This document shows positions 44,427 to 54,782 of a stretch of 64,000 nt of DNA, one piece after another. Each line of letters begins with the position of its first letter. Positions within the stretch are counted from its first letter, which is position 1. The DNA comes from Rhizosphaericola sp047606825 (GTDB taxonomy: Bacteria > Bacteroidota > Bacteroidia > Chitinophagales > Chitinophagaceae): positions 62,001 to 126,000 of the forward strand of contig JASGDY010000112.1 in the NCBI GenBank assembly GCA_047606825.1, in the 5' to 3' direction. The notes under the pieces were generated by a model. It was not told the origin of the DNA. It did no database searches and saw only the letters and a program-made list of their open reading frames with translations. Position numbers and translations under genes: made by a program.

Positions 44427-47400
44427 ATGAATGGTAAATTAATAAGATTGCTCGCCCTAACGATTGCTATTTTTTTTCTGGTAATTATTGGTTCTGCACA
44501 AGAGAAAAAGTCAATCACAGGTACCGTAAAAGACGAAAAAGGAACAACCCTGCCAGGTGTAACGGTGTACACATTGGATTCGTCGGTGATGACACAGACA
44601 GATGTGGATGGTAGGTTTACCATCTCGTTGCCGGTCAATCAACATGCGATACGCTTTTCTTTTATTGGAAAGCGGTTGGTGGAAATCGCAACCGATTCGG
44701 TCAAGGCACCCTTAGATGTAGTCCTTGTCCCCACGATCGCCAATGATTTGGGAGAGGTAATCGTCATCGGTTATGGTACGCAGAAAAAAAGTGACGTAAA
44801 TGGAGCGATATCTTCTATTTCGGCTAAGGAGTTGGAAAATGTGCCGCAAGCGAGTGTTGACCAGATGTTGCAGGGACGTGCTTCCGGAGTCACGGTGACG
44901 CAAAACTCCGGAGCTCCCGGCAGTAACACGTCCGTACATATCAGAGGCATAACTTCTCTTAGTGGTTCTAATGAACCGCTATATGTTATCGACGGCGTTC
45001 CTATTTCCGGAGACGCCACCAACTACAGTACAAGTGGCACGTCTCCCATGTTGACCAACAATAGCGATGAAACATCGGTCAGCCCGTTGTCCATGATCAA
45101 TCCAAGTGATATCCAAGACATCCAAGTATTGAAAGATGCTTCCGCTACCGCTATATATGGAAGCCGGGCATCCAATGGTGTTATTATTATCACGACCAAA
45201 AAAGGTAAGAAAGGCGATGCCAAACTGAACTATGACGGATATTATGGATGGCAACAACAGAATCGTTTTATCAAAATGATGAATCTAAAACAGTATGCCA
45301 ACTTGCAGAATGCCTTAGCGGACGCGTATGGCGTTTCCCGCAGGGCGGAGTTTACCAATCTTGATTTATTGGGTGATGGTACAGATTGGCAACATGAAAT
45401 CTTTGGGACTGCACCTATGTCTAATCATCAGCTTGCGGTATCAGGTGCCAATCAGGGTTCAGACTATTATATCTCCGGGGGATATTTTGATCAAGATGGA
45501 ACTATTATCGGCAATAACTTCAAACGTTATACCGTTCGTGTCAATGCCAATACGCAAGCCAAGAGCTGGTTCAAGATGGGAACCAATATGATGGCAAGCA
45601 GAAGTTCCCAGCGCAGCGTGCTTAGCGACAACAACGGTATAGTATATAATGCACTGCTGAGCGCACCTGACGTACCTGTCTACAATGCAGATGGCTCTTT
45701 TGCTGGTCCGTCTGAGGGACAAACAGGAGGTACGATAAATCCAGTTGCACAGGCACTCAGCATCAATAATACACTTACCAGAAGCCAAATAAATGGTTCG
45801 GTCTATGGCGAGTTAAATTTTTTTAAGGACCTGACCTGGCGCCATGAGGTAAATGGAGATTTCACATGGACGGACGGTTTGCTTTTTTATCCTACCTACA
45901 GTTGGGGCACCTATGTAAATGAAACGGCGCAACTCTGGAGACGCACGACCAATAACACCTATTGGGGCTACAAGTCTTACATGACTTATGTGCATAATTT
46001 TGACAAACATAATTTTGTCGGGATGTTGGGGTATGAAGTAAATGAGGCTACATGGGGTGGCATAACTGCCAATACACAAGGATTTGTAGGAGGCAATGAT
46101 ATACAGACGCTCAATCTTGGAACATCTACCTCGGCAACTAACACGGAATTTAAGGGCAGCCAGGCTTTGCAGTCCTTTTATGGTCGGTTGATATACACCT
46201 ACAACAACCGTTACAGCATGACAGCCACGTTAAGGTCTGACCGCTCCTCTAAGTTTGCAGACGGTCATCAGACGGGCTACTTTCCTTCTTTTGCGGTCTC
46301 GTGGCATATCTCGGATGAGGACTTTTGGAAGTCTCTTTCCAATGCTGTGCAAGATGCCAAATTAAGAATCGGATACGGACAAGTTGGGAACCAGAACGTG
46401 CCCAACTACCTATACGGCTCCGCCCTGAGTGCCGTATCTACTGGATTGGGAACCGGATTTGTCATCGACAAGATATCCAATGACGCGTTGACTTGGGAAA
46501 CTGACATCCAAACGAATGTGGGATTGGATTTGTCATTCGTTAAACATCGAATAGACCTGTCGGTAGATGTTTACAAGAAAACTTCGAAGAATTTTCTTTT
46601 TCAGGCATCCCTTCCTGCCTACCTGACAGGCGGCACGGCTGAGTATTCATCTTATGCGGTTATCAGCCCTCCTTACATAAATGGAGGTAACGTGACCAAC
46701 AAAGGCATCGACCTTACCATTAAGACTAAAAATATTGACAACGAAAGTTTTCAGTGGGGTACCTCCATCGTTTTCTCCAAATATGTCAACCGCGTCAATT
46801 CCTTGGCCGATGGGACACCTTATATCAGTGGCACTATTGTCAACGGCTATCTTGCACAGGCAGTTACAAGAACAAGCGTAGGGCGCGCCGTAGGAGAGTT
46901 TTATGGTTACAAAATCAAAGACCTGTTCCGCACTGCATCTCAACTGGCATCTGCACCATTACAGTTTGGCAGGTCTGTTGAAAATACCAGTGCAGGTACA
47001 TGGTTAGGCGACATTCAATATACGGATATCAACAACGATGGCGTAATAGACGAGAACGACCAGACCTATCTCGGAAACCCCAATCCTGGTTTCACTTATG
47101 GCATCTCCAATACTTTTAGTTATAAAGGTTTTGAGGCAACGATATTTTTGAATGGGGTCTACGGTGGCAAGGTGCTGAACGCGTTAAAATATAGCACTTC
47201 CGGGCTTGCCACTTTGTACCAAAATCAAGTTGCGTCCGCAGCCGATTTCTGGACGGCCACAAATGTGGATTCCAACATTCCTGCTCCGAAAAGTGGAACC
47301 GACAACCCCAATCTTTATATGTCCGACAGGTTTTTGGAATCTGCAAGTTTCCTCAGAATACAAAATGTCAACCTTGGCTATACGCTTCCCAGCCAGCTTA

Positions 47401-47588
47401 CTAAGAAATTCAAGGTAAATAGGCTTAAGGTATATATAAGTGGGCAAAATCTTCATTTGTTTACAAAATATTCTGGACTTGACCCGGAAATTGGCGCAAT
47501 GAACCAGAATGTATTCCTGGCCAATGTTGATTTAGGTCGATACCCAGTTCCGCGCACCATTACGGTCGGCATCAATGCTGAGTTTTAA
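44427..47588 (+). CDS. susC: SusC/RagA-type TonB-dependent transporter
   Basis: 1053 residues from the ATG at 44427. Signal peptide ending at IGSAQ, then a CarbopepD_reg-like domain (SITGTVKDEKGTTLPGVTVY), the SusC hallmark VIGYGTQKKSDVNGAISSIS, the plug (DQMLQGRASGVTVTQNSGAPG ... GSNEPLYVIDGVPI ... YGSRASNGVIIITTKKG) and a large barrel ending ITVGINAEF. It imports oligosaccharides, here presumably manno-oligosaccharides, through the outer membrane with SusD as lid and energy from TonB-ExbBD. First gene of the mannan operon. Confidence 0.96.
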   Translation: MNGKLIRLLALTIAIFFLVIIGSAQEKKSITGTVKDEKGTTLPGVTVYTLDSSVMTQTDVDGRFTISLPVNQHAIRFSFIGKRLVEIATDSVKAPLDVVLVPTIANDLGEVIVIGYGTQKKSDVNGAISSISAKELENVPQASVDQMLQGRASGVTVTQNSGAPGSNTSVHIRGITSLSGSNEPLYVIDGVPISGDATNYSTSGTSPMLTNNSDETSVSPLSMINPSDIQDIQVLKDASATAIYGSRASNGVIIITTKKGKKGDAKLNYDGYYGWQQQNRFIKMMNLKQYANLQNALADAYGVSRRAEFTNLDLLGDGTDWQHEIFGTAPMSNHQLAVSGANQGSDYYISGGYFDQDGTIIGNNFKRYTVRVNANTQAKSWFKMGTNMMASRSSQRSVLSDNNGIVYNALLSAPDVPVYNADGSFAGPSEGQTGGTINPVAQALSINNTLTRSQINGSVYGELNFFKDLTWRHEVNGDFTWTDGLLFYPTYSWGTYVNETAQLWRRTTNNTYWGYKSYMTYVHNFDKHNFVGMLGYEVNEATWGGITANTQGFVGGNDIQTLNLGTSTSATNTEFKGSQALQSFYGRLIYTYNNRYSMTATLRSDRSSKFADGHQTGYFPSFAVSWHISDEDFWKSLSNAVQDAKLRIGYGQVGNQNVPNYLYGSALSAVSTGLGTGFVIDKISNDALTWETDIQTNVGLDLSFVKHRIDLSVDVYKKTSKNFLFQASLPAYLTGGTAEYSSYAVISPPYINGGNVTNKGIDLTIKTKNIDNESFQWGTSIVFSKYVNRVNSLADGTPYISGTIVNGYLAQAVTRTSVGRAVGEFYGYKIKDLFRTASQLASAPLQFGRSVENTSAGTWLGDIQYTDINNDGVIDENDQTYLGNPNPGFTYGISNTFSYKGFEATIFLNGVYGGKVLNALKYSTSGLATLYQNQVASAADFWTATNVDSNIPAPKSGTDNPNLYMSDRFLESASFLRIQNVNLGYTLPSQLTKKFKVNRLKVYISGQNLHLFTKYSGLDPEIGAMNQNVFLANVDLGRYPVPRTITVGINAEF

Positions 47589-47604
47589 TTTTAATAATTT
47601 AAAA

Positions 47605-49272
47605 ATGCAAAAGATGAAATATATATCCCGTTTTTATTATATAATCTTATTTGCTCTTATAGCCGTTTTCTCTGCCTGTAAGAAAAGTTTCTTTGAGAGA
47701 AACCCACAGGACGAGCTGACTATAGCGAGTTATTACCAGACCGACGACCAGGTTTATGCTAGTACCAATGCGTTATACAGTGTTCCCTGGTTTGGCTGGA
47801 ATACAAAAGTGGGTTGGGCCATCGGTGAAATGATGAGCGGCAATGGCAGGTCTTATTCCAGCGACGTGGCTAATTTTGGAGGCTTTGCCGTAACAAGTGC
47901 CAATACGGAACTGACAAATGCATGGAACGCATTGTTTACCGTCGTAGCCCAATCCAATGGACTGATCAATAATTTACCCCAGTATGTTGGCTCGTCCGTA
48001 ACATCCAGTGTGTTGCAAAATGCATTGGGAGAGGCTCATTTTATGAGAGGGCTCGCCTATTTTTATCTGGTACGGTTATTCGGGCCAGTACCCATCATTG
48101 AGGATTACGAGGATTACATTACCGATTACCAAATCAATACCAACCTAGTGACAGATGTGTACAAGTTCATTAAAAATGATATGCTGTATGCCGTGAATAA
48201 TTGTACTTCCATGGTTCGGAGCGGATCATCTACGGCTCAAGGGCATATCTCCAGCGGCTCCGCGGAAGCCATGTTGTCTAAAGTCTATCTTACCATGCAG
48301 AACTATGACAGTGCTAAATATTATGCGCAAAAGGTAATCAATAGTGGCGAATTTAAGCTGTATGGAAGTGAGGTTACGGGTATGACATTTGAAGATTTGT
48401 TCAAAACAGCCAACAACAACAATGAAGAGTCCGTAGTGGCATTGCAATGGAATGGCAACGGTGGCTATGGTTATGGCAATGCGGTACAATCATCCTTTGC
48501 CTATACGACGACACTTACAGGCACAGGCGATGGCTATGGTGTCTGTGGGCCGACTTTCGACTTGCAAGATCTTTATTCCTCTGGCGACATCAGGCGTATT
48601 GCTACCATTATGCTTGCCGGAGACTATTATTCTTACCTACTTCAGGCCGATGGTGGATTTACGGTAAGTTCCAGTGTCAATCCACAAGGTACGCATGCTG
48701 CCGTAAAAAAGTACGTGGTGGGTACGCCTGCCGACAATGGAGGTGTTGGTTCGGCACAATCAACTTCGATGAACACTTATCTCATGCGTTATTCTGAAGT
48801 GTATCTGATCCTTGCCGAGGCTGTTATGGCGGGACAAAGCAGTTCGACGGACGCTACGGCACTTGCCGCTATTAATATGGTCCGGGAGCGAGCAGGTCTG
48901 AGCGACCTATTGAGTATCCGTAGAGGTTATTACACAACTAATGCCGCCTATTCTGCTACCACAAATCCGAACGCACCTCAAACGCTTTACCGTGACGACA
49001 TATTGGACGAGAGGAGGAGGGAATTGGCTTTTGAGAATGATTTTTGGTTTGACTTGTGTCGTTTGGATGGGTTTAATGTGTCAACGCATCCTACTGCAAT
49101 AACTATCATTAAGCAGCAAGATAGGGGTACATCGGACAACAGCACTGTCCCGGTGCGCTATGGCAATGGTTATTACACGCCTACCGATGACGATTTTATT
49201 TTTCCTTATCCTGCTACGGCTACCTCTTCCAATCCTTTGTTGTTAGAGGATCCGGTATCCTATTCCTTCTAA
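47605..49272 (+). CDS. susD: SusD/RagB-type surface glycan-binding lipoprotein
   Basis: The ATG at 47605 gives 555 residues with a lipobox (AVFSAC). Typical SusD features: NPQDELTIASYYQTDDQVYA, a helical TPR-like core (GEAHFMRGLAYFYLVRLFGPVPI), and the C-terminal DDILDERRRELAFENDFWFDLCRLD followed by the FPYPATATSSNPLL closing region. It binds glycan and closes the SusC pore. The gap to susC is 16 bases. It pairs with the SusC protein just upstream. Confidence 0.96.
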   Translation: MQKMKYISRFYYIILFALIAVFSACKKSFFERNPQDELTIASYYQTDDQVYASTNALYSVPWFGWNTKVGWAIGEMMSGNGRSYSSDVANFGGFAVTSANTELTNAWNALFTVVAQSNGLINNLPQYVGSSVTSSVLQNALGEAHFMRGLAYFYLVRLFGPVPIIEDYEDYITDYQINTNLVTDVYKFIKNDMLYAVNNCTSMVRSGSSTAQGHISSGSAEAMLSKVYLTMQNYDSAKYYAQKVINSGEFKLYGSEVTGMTFEDLFKTANNNNEESVVALQWNGNGGYGYGNAVQSSFAYTTTLTGTGDGYGVCGPTFDLQDLYSSGDIRRIATIMLAGDYYSYLLQADGGFTVSSSVNPQGTHAAVKKYVVGTPADNGGVGSAQSTSMNTYLMRYSEVYLILAEAVMAGQSSSTDATALAAINMVRERAGLSDLLSIRRGYYTTNAAYSATTNPNAPQTLYRDDILDERRRELAFENDFWFDLCRLDGFNVSTHPTAITIIKQQDRGTSDNSTVPVRYGNGYYTPTDDDFIFPYPATATSSNPLLLEDPVSYSF

Positions 49273-49285
49273 TAAAAATTATTTT

Positions 49286-50392
49286 ATGAACAACTTATTT
49301 TTGAAGCTGCTGTTTTTTTATCTCTTCGCAATAAATATCTATTCCTGTAAAAAGGACGACAACAGTAGTGGCAGTGCGCCTGTCATAACAAGAATCAGAA
49401 CTGTTGCCAAAGATTCTACCTATTCAAATGTTTCACACCAGATAACACTGGATTCAGCCAGTGTGTATGACGAAACACGTGTTGTAGCTTTTGACTCTAC
49501 CGTTACCAGTGGTAGTTTGAGCAATATGTATGCAATCATCGGGAAAAATCTGTCCACCGTTATCAGTATCACGTTAAATGGAGTCTCCCTGTATTTCAAT
49601 TCCACGTATGTAACGGATACAAGCATATTGTTTACAATGCCCGATACGACCGACTGGAACACAAGCACAGGGTTAGTCGTGACCACATTATATGGTTCGG
49701 TCAGCTATGGCTTTACGATCAACCAGCCCGCGCCCACCATCACGAGCTTTGATCCCGTTTCTGGATCAAGCGGCGATACAGTTACCATTATAGGTACTTA
49801 TTTTATCGATGTGGATTCGGTCTTGTTTAACGCAACTCCCGCAACGATTATCTCATCTACGGCGACGGAAATTCAGGTAATCGTACCTGACGGTGTGGTC
49901 ACGGCGTACATATATGTCATAACAGCAGGGGGGACGGTTAAATCTTCCAGTCAATTTGGCTTTAAATATCTTATCTATGATGACCAGTTGGCTACCGATT
50001 GGAATGCGGATTATGGATGGAGTAGCACCACCGTGCTCAATGAATCCTCTGTTGTAAAGAGAGGTTCTTATGCCATAGGATGTACTTATTCTTCAGGTTG
50101 GGGAGGACTACAGCTTTACAATACAGGCTCCGCCTTGAGCCTGACGGGATATAGTTCTCTGAAATTTTCGGTCTATGGCGGAGACGGTTCTTCTACGGGC
50201 AATGTATTGAATGTAGTAATCAACAGCGACTATAGTAATCCTCAGCAGATCTCAATCGTAAATGGTGCATGGACTGACCTTTCTCTCTCACTGTCCTCTT
50301 TCGGCACTATATCCTCCCTGACTTCCATTGTCATACAGGAGGCCAGTGGAACGGCAGAAACAATTTATATTGATGACATGGGATTATTGTAA
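49286..50392 (+). CDS. Surface glycan-binding lipoprotein with IPT/TIG domains
   Basis: 368 residues, lipoprotein signal ending at NIYSC (Cys21). An N-terminal beta region (about 35-145) is followed by an IPT/TIG domain (PTITSFDPVSGSSGDTVTIIG, about 150-235) and a C-terminal jelly-roll-like domain (about 240-368: YAIGCTYSSGWGGLQLYNTG ... ETIYIDDMGLL) resembling carbohydrate-binding modules. It occupies the place of the SGBP that in characterised loci captures polysaccharide at the cell surface. No catalytic residues. Sits 13 bases after susD and 10 before the mannanase. Confidence 0.85.
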   Translation: MNNLFLKLLFFYLFAINIYSCKKDDNSSGSAPVITRIRTVAKDSTYSNVSHQITLDSASVYDETRVVAFDSTVTSGSLSNMYAIIGKNLSTVISITLNGVSLYFNSTYVTDTSILFTMPDTTDWNTSTGLVVTTLYGSVSYGFTINQPAPTITSFDPVSGSSGDTVTIIGTYFIDVDSVLFNATPATIISSTATEIQVIVPDGVVTAYIYVITAGGTVKSSSQFGFKYLIYDDQLATDWNADYGWSSTTVLNESSVVKRGSYAIGCTYSSGWGGLQLYNTGSALSLTGYSSLKFSVYGGDGSSTGNVLNVVINSDYSNPQQISIVNGAWTDLSLSLSSFGTISSLTSIVIQEASGTAETIYIDDMGLL

Positions 50393-50402
50393 TAGTAGTT
50401 TA

Positions 50403-52106
50403 ATGCGTATGGATTATTTAAAATATATTTTGGTGTCTGCCTTGGTTCTTTTATCCACAGTTTTATCTGCACAGAGGAATCTGCTTAAAAATGGCAGTTT
50501 CGAAGACGACTTGGAAAGCTGGTCGGCCAATCCAGACATCAAGGTCTCACCCTATGTGCATTTTGAAGGTAAGAATGCCGCCGTAATCCTGTCATTGCAA
50601 GGCACACAATGGGTCGGCATGGATCAGTCCGTACGGTTTCCCAAAAACACCAAGGCTGTTGAGGTAGGTTGTGCTGTCCAGTCCCTGAATATAAAGCGTG
50701 GACCCAATGCATGGAATACAGGTGTTGTAATCTTGGAGTTCCAATCGGGGAAAGACAAGATAGGGGACAATGTCACGCTTGCAAACATAGAAGGCACGCA
50801 AAACTGGAAGGAAGCGAAAAAGCAGGTCATGGTACCTGATGGTGCCTCCGGCTGCCGTATTATGGTGGCCTTGAGCCAATGTGTGGGTACTTTGTATGTC
50901 GACAATTTCGACCTGCATGTAATCTCGTTGGACAGCATTCCCGGACACGAGCCGAACAACCCGTTCGTTCCCATAAAACACGACGGAAAGCCTACCCACA
51001 CAGAAGCGGAAACAAAGAAAAATCTTACCGACAAAAATGCCATTAATCAGGTGGCAGACCTCTTCTACAACCTGAAACAAAACGCCTCATCCCATATCCT
51101 TTTGGGGCAACAGGACGCTACGAAGTCCGGTGTCATCGACTCTGTACACGCCTGGTCTAATGAATTGCAGAACACAGGAATCTCAAGATACCGTTCGGAC
51201 ATCAAAACACTGACGGGACAATATCCTGCGGTATATGGTTTTGATTTTGCCAAGGCGACAGATACCGGCAAAGGAAATACGTGGTTTTCTTATGAGAAGA
51301 AGATGATGCGGGAGCTGGCAATCGATGCCTATAACCGAAAAGGAGTACTCACTTTTTGCTGGCATGTCCGCAACCCGGTAACAGATAGCTCTTTTTACTG
51401 GCAGAGGTCTCCTGTGGAAGCCGTTTCCCAAATACTGCCGGGAGGTCTGTTTAATGGGAAATTTAAATCGATGCTGAAATCACTGGCCGACTTTGACAAG
51501 ACGCTCGTGGATAGGAACGGGCAATGGATTCCGATTATTTTCCGTCCTTGGCACGAGATGGACGGCAATTGGTTTTGGTGGGGAGCGGGGCACTGTACAC
51601 CAGAACAGTTCAAGGTGCTATATCGCTATACGGCCAAGTATCTAACCGACACGTTGGGTGTGCACAATATGCTTTTTGCCTGGTCGCCCGATCGCGGTTT
51701 CAGTAATGAAAAAGAATACATGGCATTCTATCCAGGTGACGATGTAGTAGATCTCGTAGGTATGGACCAATATGAAGATATGAAGCCGCAGCATCCCATA
51801 GATGCGGCCATTAATAAAATAAAGATTGTTTCCGATTATGCCCAGGGACACAACAAACTCGCCGCGATAACGGAAACCGGACTGCAGGGTGTCCCCGATT
51901 CGTCCTGGTTTACCCAGCGGTTATTAAAAGTACTTACCGCCAATAAATTGCCGTTGTCCTATGTGTTGATTTGGGCAAACACACCCTGGGCGTATTGGAT
52001 TCCGTACAAAGGGCATCCGGCAGAGAAAAACTTTGTTGAATTTACTAAACATCCTTACATAGCATTGGGCAGCAATATGCCAAACCTCTACCAACCTCCT
52101 AACTGA
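50403..52106 (+). CDS. GH26 endo-beta-1,4-mannanase with N-terminal carbohydrate-binding domain
   Basis: 568 residues from the ATG at 50403 (another at 50409). A Sec signal ends at VLSAQ; residues about 25-175 form a CBM-like beta sandwich (NLLKNGSFEDDLESW ... GTLYVDNFDLHV). The GH26 barrel follows: HILLGQQDAT, FCWHVRNP, RPWHEMDGNWFWWG (acid/base Glu385) and AAITETGLQG (nucleophile Glu491). It cuts mannan backbones to oligosaccharides such as mannobiose. No lipobox is visible, so it may be periplasmic or secreted rather than anchored. The upstream frame overlaps the previous gene and is not the start. Confidence 0.94.
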   Translation: MRMDYLKYILVSALVLLSTVLSAQRNLLKNGSFEDDLESWSANPDIKVSPYVHFEGKNAAVILSLQGTQWVGMDQSVRFPKNTKAVEVGCAVQSLNIKRGPNAWNTGVVILEFQSGKDKIGDNVTLANIEGTQNWKEAKKQVMVPDGASGCRIMVALSQCVGTLYVDNFDLHVISLDSIPGHEPNNPFVPIKHDGKPTHTEAETKKNLTDKNAINQVADLFYNLKQNASSHILLGQQDATKSGVIDSVHAWSNELQNTGISRYRSDIKTLTGQYPAVYGFDFAKATDTGKGNTWFSYEKKMMRELAIDAYNRKGVLTFCWHVRNPVTDSSFYWQRSPVEAVSQILPGGLFNGKFKSMLKSLADFDKTLVDRNGQWIPIIFRPWHEMDGNWFWWGAGHCTPEQFKVLYRYTAKYLTDTLGVHNMLFAWSPDRGFSNEKEYMAFYPGDDVVDLVGMDQYEDMKPQHPIDAAINKIKIVSDYAQGHNKLAAITETGLQGVPDSSWFTQRLLKVLTANKLPLSYVLIWANTPWAYWIPYKGHPAEKNFVEFTKHPYIALGSNMPNLYQPPN

Positions 52107-52183
52107 GATTGTTTTATCTTCCTATAAACAGTTAAAGGCAGGCTTTTATACAATATTCCAGATAGCATAAATCATACAATATA

Positions 52184-53575
52184 ATGGTCAAAGAAGAGCA
52201 GATTGATATCAGTGAAAAAATCTCTTACGGATTAGGAGATGCGGCTTCGTCCATGTTTTGGAAGATTTTCAGTATGTACCTCCTTTTTTTCTATACTGAT
52301 GTGTTTGGATTGGCGGCAGCAATGGTAGGTACTATGTTTTTGGTGACCAAGATATGGGATTCTCTTTTTGACCCGTTCGTAGGCGTTATCTCTGATCGCG
52401 TGGAAACCAGGTGGGGGAAGTTTCGACCTTTTTTGTTATGGGTTGCTGTTCCTTTTGCCGCGTTGGGCGCAATAACATTTTTGACACCCAGTTTTTCTGT
52501 TTCAGGCAAGCTTGTTTACGCCTACGTTACCTATAGCCTGATGATGATGGTATATTCGTTGATAAATGTACCTTATGCGTCGTTGCTTGGGGTGATGTCT
52601 GCCGATGGAAAAGTGAGGACGACACTGGCTTCTTACCGTATGGTTTTTGCTTTTGCGGGCGGTCTGGTTGCTCTCTGGGCAATAGAGCCGCTGGTCAAGC
52701 ATTTCGGAGACGGAACACTGACATCGCAGCACGGATGGTTTATGGCTATCGTGGTTTTTGGCGTTGTGTCTATTTTACTGTTTTTGGGGTGCTTTGCCGG
52801 TACGATGGAGAGGATAAAACCCATTCAGGAAAAAACGAACTTAAAAGACGACTTGAAAGACTTGATTGCCAACAGGCCTTGGTGGATTTTGTTGGGTGCA
52901 GGTGTGGCTACCTTGGTTTTCAATACCATCCGCGATGGAGGTGCTATTTATTTTTTTAAATATTACATCGGTGAAAACGACAGCAACAATATACACTTGT
53001 GGGGCGTCTCTATGTCTTTGACATCGGCCTACCTTGTTTTGGGACAGGCTGCCAACATTGTGGGTGTAGTTTCCGCAACCCCACTTTCTAATAAAATTGG
53101 AAAAAAGAATACATTCTTTTGGGCTATGCTGATAGCTTCTGTTTTGAGTGTTGTTTTTTATTTTGTACCTAAAGATTGTGTCAGCAGTCTGATGCTGCTC
53201 CAATTTTTGATAAGTATTTGCGCCGGGGCTATATTTCCCTTATTATGGTCAATGTACGCCGACACTGCAGACTATAGTGAGTGGAAACAAGGCCGTCGTG
53301 CTACTGGACTTGTATTTTCCGCTTCCTCCATGTCGCAGAAATTGGGATGGGCCTTAGGTGGCGCATTGACAGGCTGGCTGCTGGCCTCCTTTGGGTTTAA
53401 GGCCAATCTGGCTCAGTCGGCAACTGCATTGGACGGGATTAGGTGGATGTTGAGCTTGCTGCCGGCGGTAGGCTCCATTGTATCCATGATTTTTATTCTG
53501 TTTTATCCATTGGATGAATACAAACTGGCAGAAATTACACAAGCATTGAACAATAAAAGAAGTCAGAAAAGTTAA
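52184..53575 (+). CDS. GPH-family sugar:cation symporter
   Basis: 463 residues with about 12 hydrophobic segments. The N-terminus DISEKISYGLGDAASSMFWK and the following FFYTDVFGLAAAMVGTMF...WDSLFDPFVGVISDR are characteristic of the melibiose-permease (glycoside-pentoside-hexuronide) group; RWGKFRPFLLW is the conserved loop. In known mannan loci this type carries mannobiose across the inner membrane, which fits the next genes (phosphorylase and epimerase), which act in the cytosol. Gap of 77 bases to the mannanase gene. Confidence 0.93.
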   Translation: MVKEEQIDISEKISYGLGDAASSMFWKIFSMYLLFFYTDVFGLAAAMVGTMFLVTKIWDSLFDPFVGVISDRVETRWGKFRPFLLWVAVPFAALGAITFLTPSFSVSGKLVYAYVTYSLMMMVYSLINVPYASLLGVMSADGKVRTTLASYRMVFAFAGGLVALWAIEPLVKHFGDGTLTSQHGWFMAIVVFGVVSILLFLGCFAGTMERIKPIQEKTNLKDDLKDLIANRPWWILLGAGVATLVFNTIRDGGAIYFFKYYIGENDSNNIHLWGVSMSLTSAYLVLGQAANIVGVVSATPLSNKIGKKNTFFWAMLIASVLSVVFYFVPKDCVSSLMLLQFLISICAGAIFPLLWSMYADTADYSEWKQGRRATGLVFSASSMSQKLGWALGGALTGWLLASFGFKANLAQSATALDGIRWMLSLLPAVGSIVSMIFILFYPLDEYKLAEITQALNNKRSQKS

Positions 53576-53598
53576 TCGAAAAAAATACCAATCATACT

Positions 53599-54771
53599 AT
53601 GAGCATTTTTGAAAACAGAAGAAATGAAATTATCGAAGCATACGAAGCTTTGATAACCCGAAAAAATTATCCAGAAGTATTGTCCAACGGTATTTACCAG
53701 CGCTACCAACATCCCGTCCTGACTGGAGCGCATGCTCCCTATTTCTGGAGATATGATTTGAATGAGAATAGCAATCCTCTTTTTGAAGAACGCATTGGCA
53801 TCAATGCGGCGTTTAACGCCGGCGCGATAAAATTCAACGACAGGTATGTTTTGCTGGCAAGAGTGGAAGGCAATGACCGGAAATCCTTTTTTGCCATTGC
53901 CGAAAGTCCCAATGGCGTGGACAATTTTCGTTTCTGGAACAAGCCTATTTTGATTCCAGGCGGCAATCCCAACGAAACCAACTATTACGATATGCGTCTG
54001 GTACAGCATGAGGATGGCTACATCTATGGCACGTTTTGCGTAGAAAGCCGTGATCCTTCCGCCTCTGCCGCCGACCAGTCTTCCGCAGTAGCGCAATGTG
54101 GTATTGTCAGGACGAAGGATTTGTTGCATTGGGAAAGGTTGGACGACCTAAAAACACCATCCCCGCAGCAACGCAACGTCGTGGTGCATCCTGAATTTGT
54201 CAATGGTAGATATGCCTTTTATACACGTCCTCAGGATGGTTTTATCGACACCGGCAAAGGTGGAGGTATCGGTTTTGGGCTGGCTGACAATATGGAGCAT
54301 GCCGTGATCGCAAACGAAACCATTGTGGACGCAAAGAAATACCATACCGTATACGAAGCCAAAAACGGCATGGGGCCGGCACCCATCAAGACAAAGAAAG
54401 GGTGGCTACAGCTGGCACATGGCGTGCGCAATTCGGCCGCCGGCTTGCGTTATGTGCTGTACCTGTTTATGACCGATTTACAGAACCCTTCTAAGGTGAT
54501 ATACAAACCGGCAGGTTTTTTCATGGCGCCCAAAGGCCAGGAACGGGTGGGGGACGTGTCCAACGTATTGTTTGCCAATGGCTGGATAGCCGACGAAAAT
54601 GGCAAAGTATTTATTTACTATGCCTCTTCCGATACGCGTATGCACGTTGCCGTTTCCTCTATAGACCAACTGGTGGACTATGTCATGCATTCGCCGTCCG
54701 ATGGTTATTATTCCAATGCCTCTGTGGAAAAGATTTTGGCATTGGTGGATACAAATGATGGATTGTATTAA
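53599..54771 (+). CDS. GH130 4-O-beta-mannosyl-glucose phosphorylase
   Basis: 390 residues, no signal peptide, cytosolic. Splits beta-1,4-mannosyl-glucose with phosphate into mannose-1-phosphate and glucose (EC 2.4.1.281). The sequence follows the GH130 subfamily 1 pattern: LTGAHAPYFWRYDL, INAAFNAGAIKF, LLARVEGNDRKSFFAIAESP, NYYDMRL with Asp131 at the same number as the general acid of the Bacteroides fragilis enzyme, and GKGGGIGFGL. It is followed 11 bases later by a 2-epimerase that makes its substrate. The pair is the diagnostic core of the phosphorolytic mannobiose pathway. Confidence 0.95.
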   Translation: MSIFENRRNEIIEAYEALITRKNYPEVLSNGIYQRYQHPVLTGAHAPYFWRYDLNENSNPLFEERIGINAAFNAGAIKFNDRYVLLARVEGNDRKSFFAIAESPNGVDNFRFWNKPILIPGGNPNETNYYDMRLVQHEDGYIYGTFCVESRDPSASAADQSSAVAQCGIVRTKDLLHWERLDDLKTPSPQQRNVVVHPEFVNGRYAFYTRPQDGFIDTGKGGGIGFGLADNMEHAVIANETIVDAKKYHTVYEAKNGMGPAPIKTKKGWLQLAHGVRNSAAGLRYVLYLFMTDLQNPSKVIYKPAGFFMAPKGQERVGDVSNVLFANGWIADENGKVFIYYASSDTRMHVAVSSIDQLVDYVMHSPSDGYYSNASVEKILALVDTNDGLY

Positions 54772-54782
54772 CTAGAATGTGA

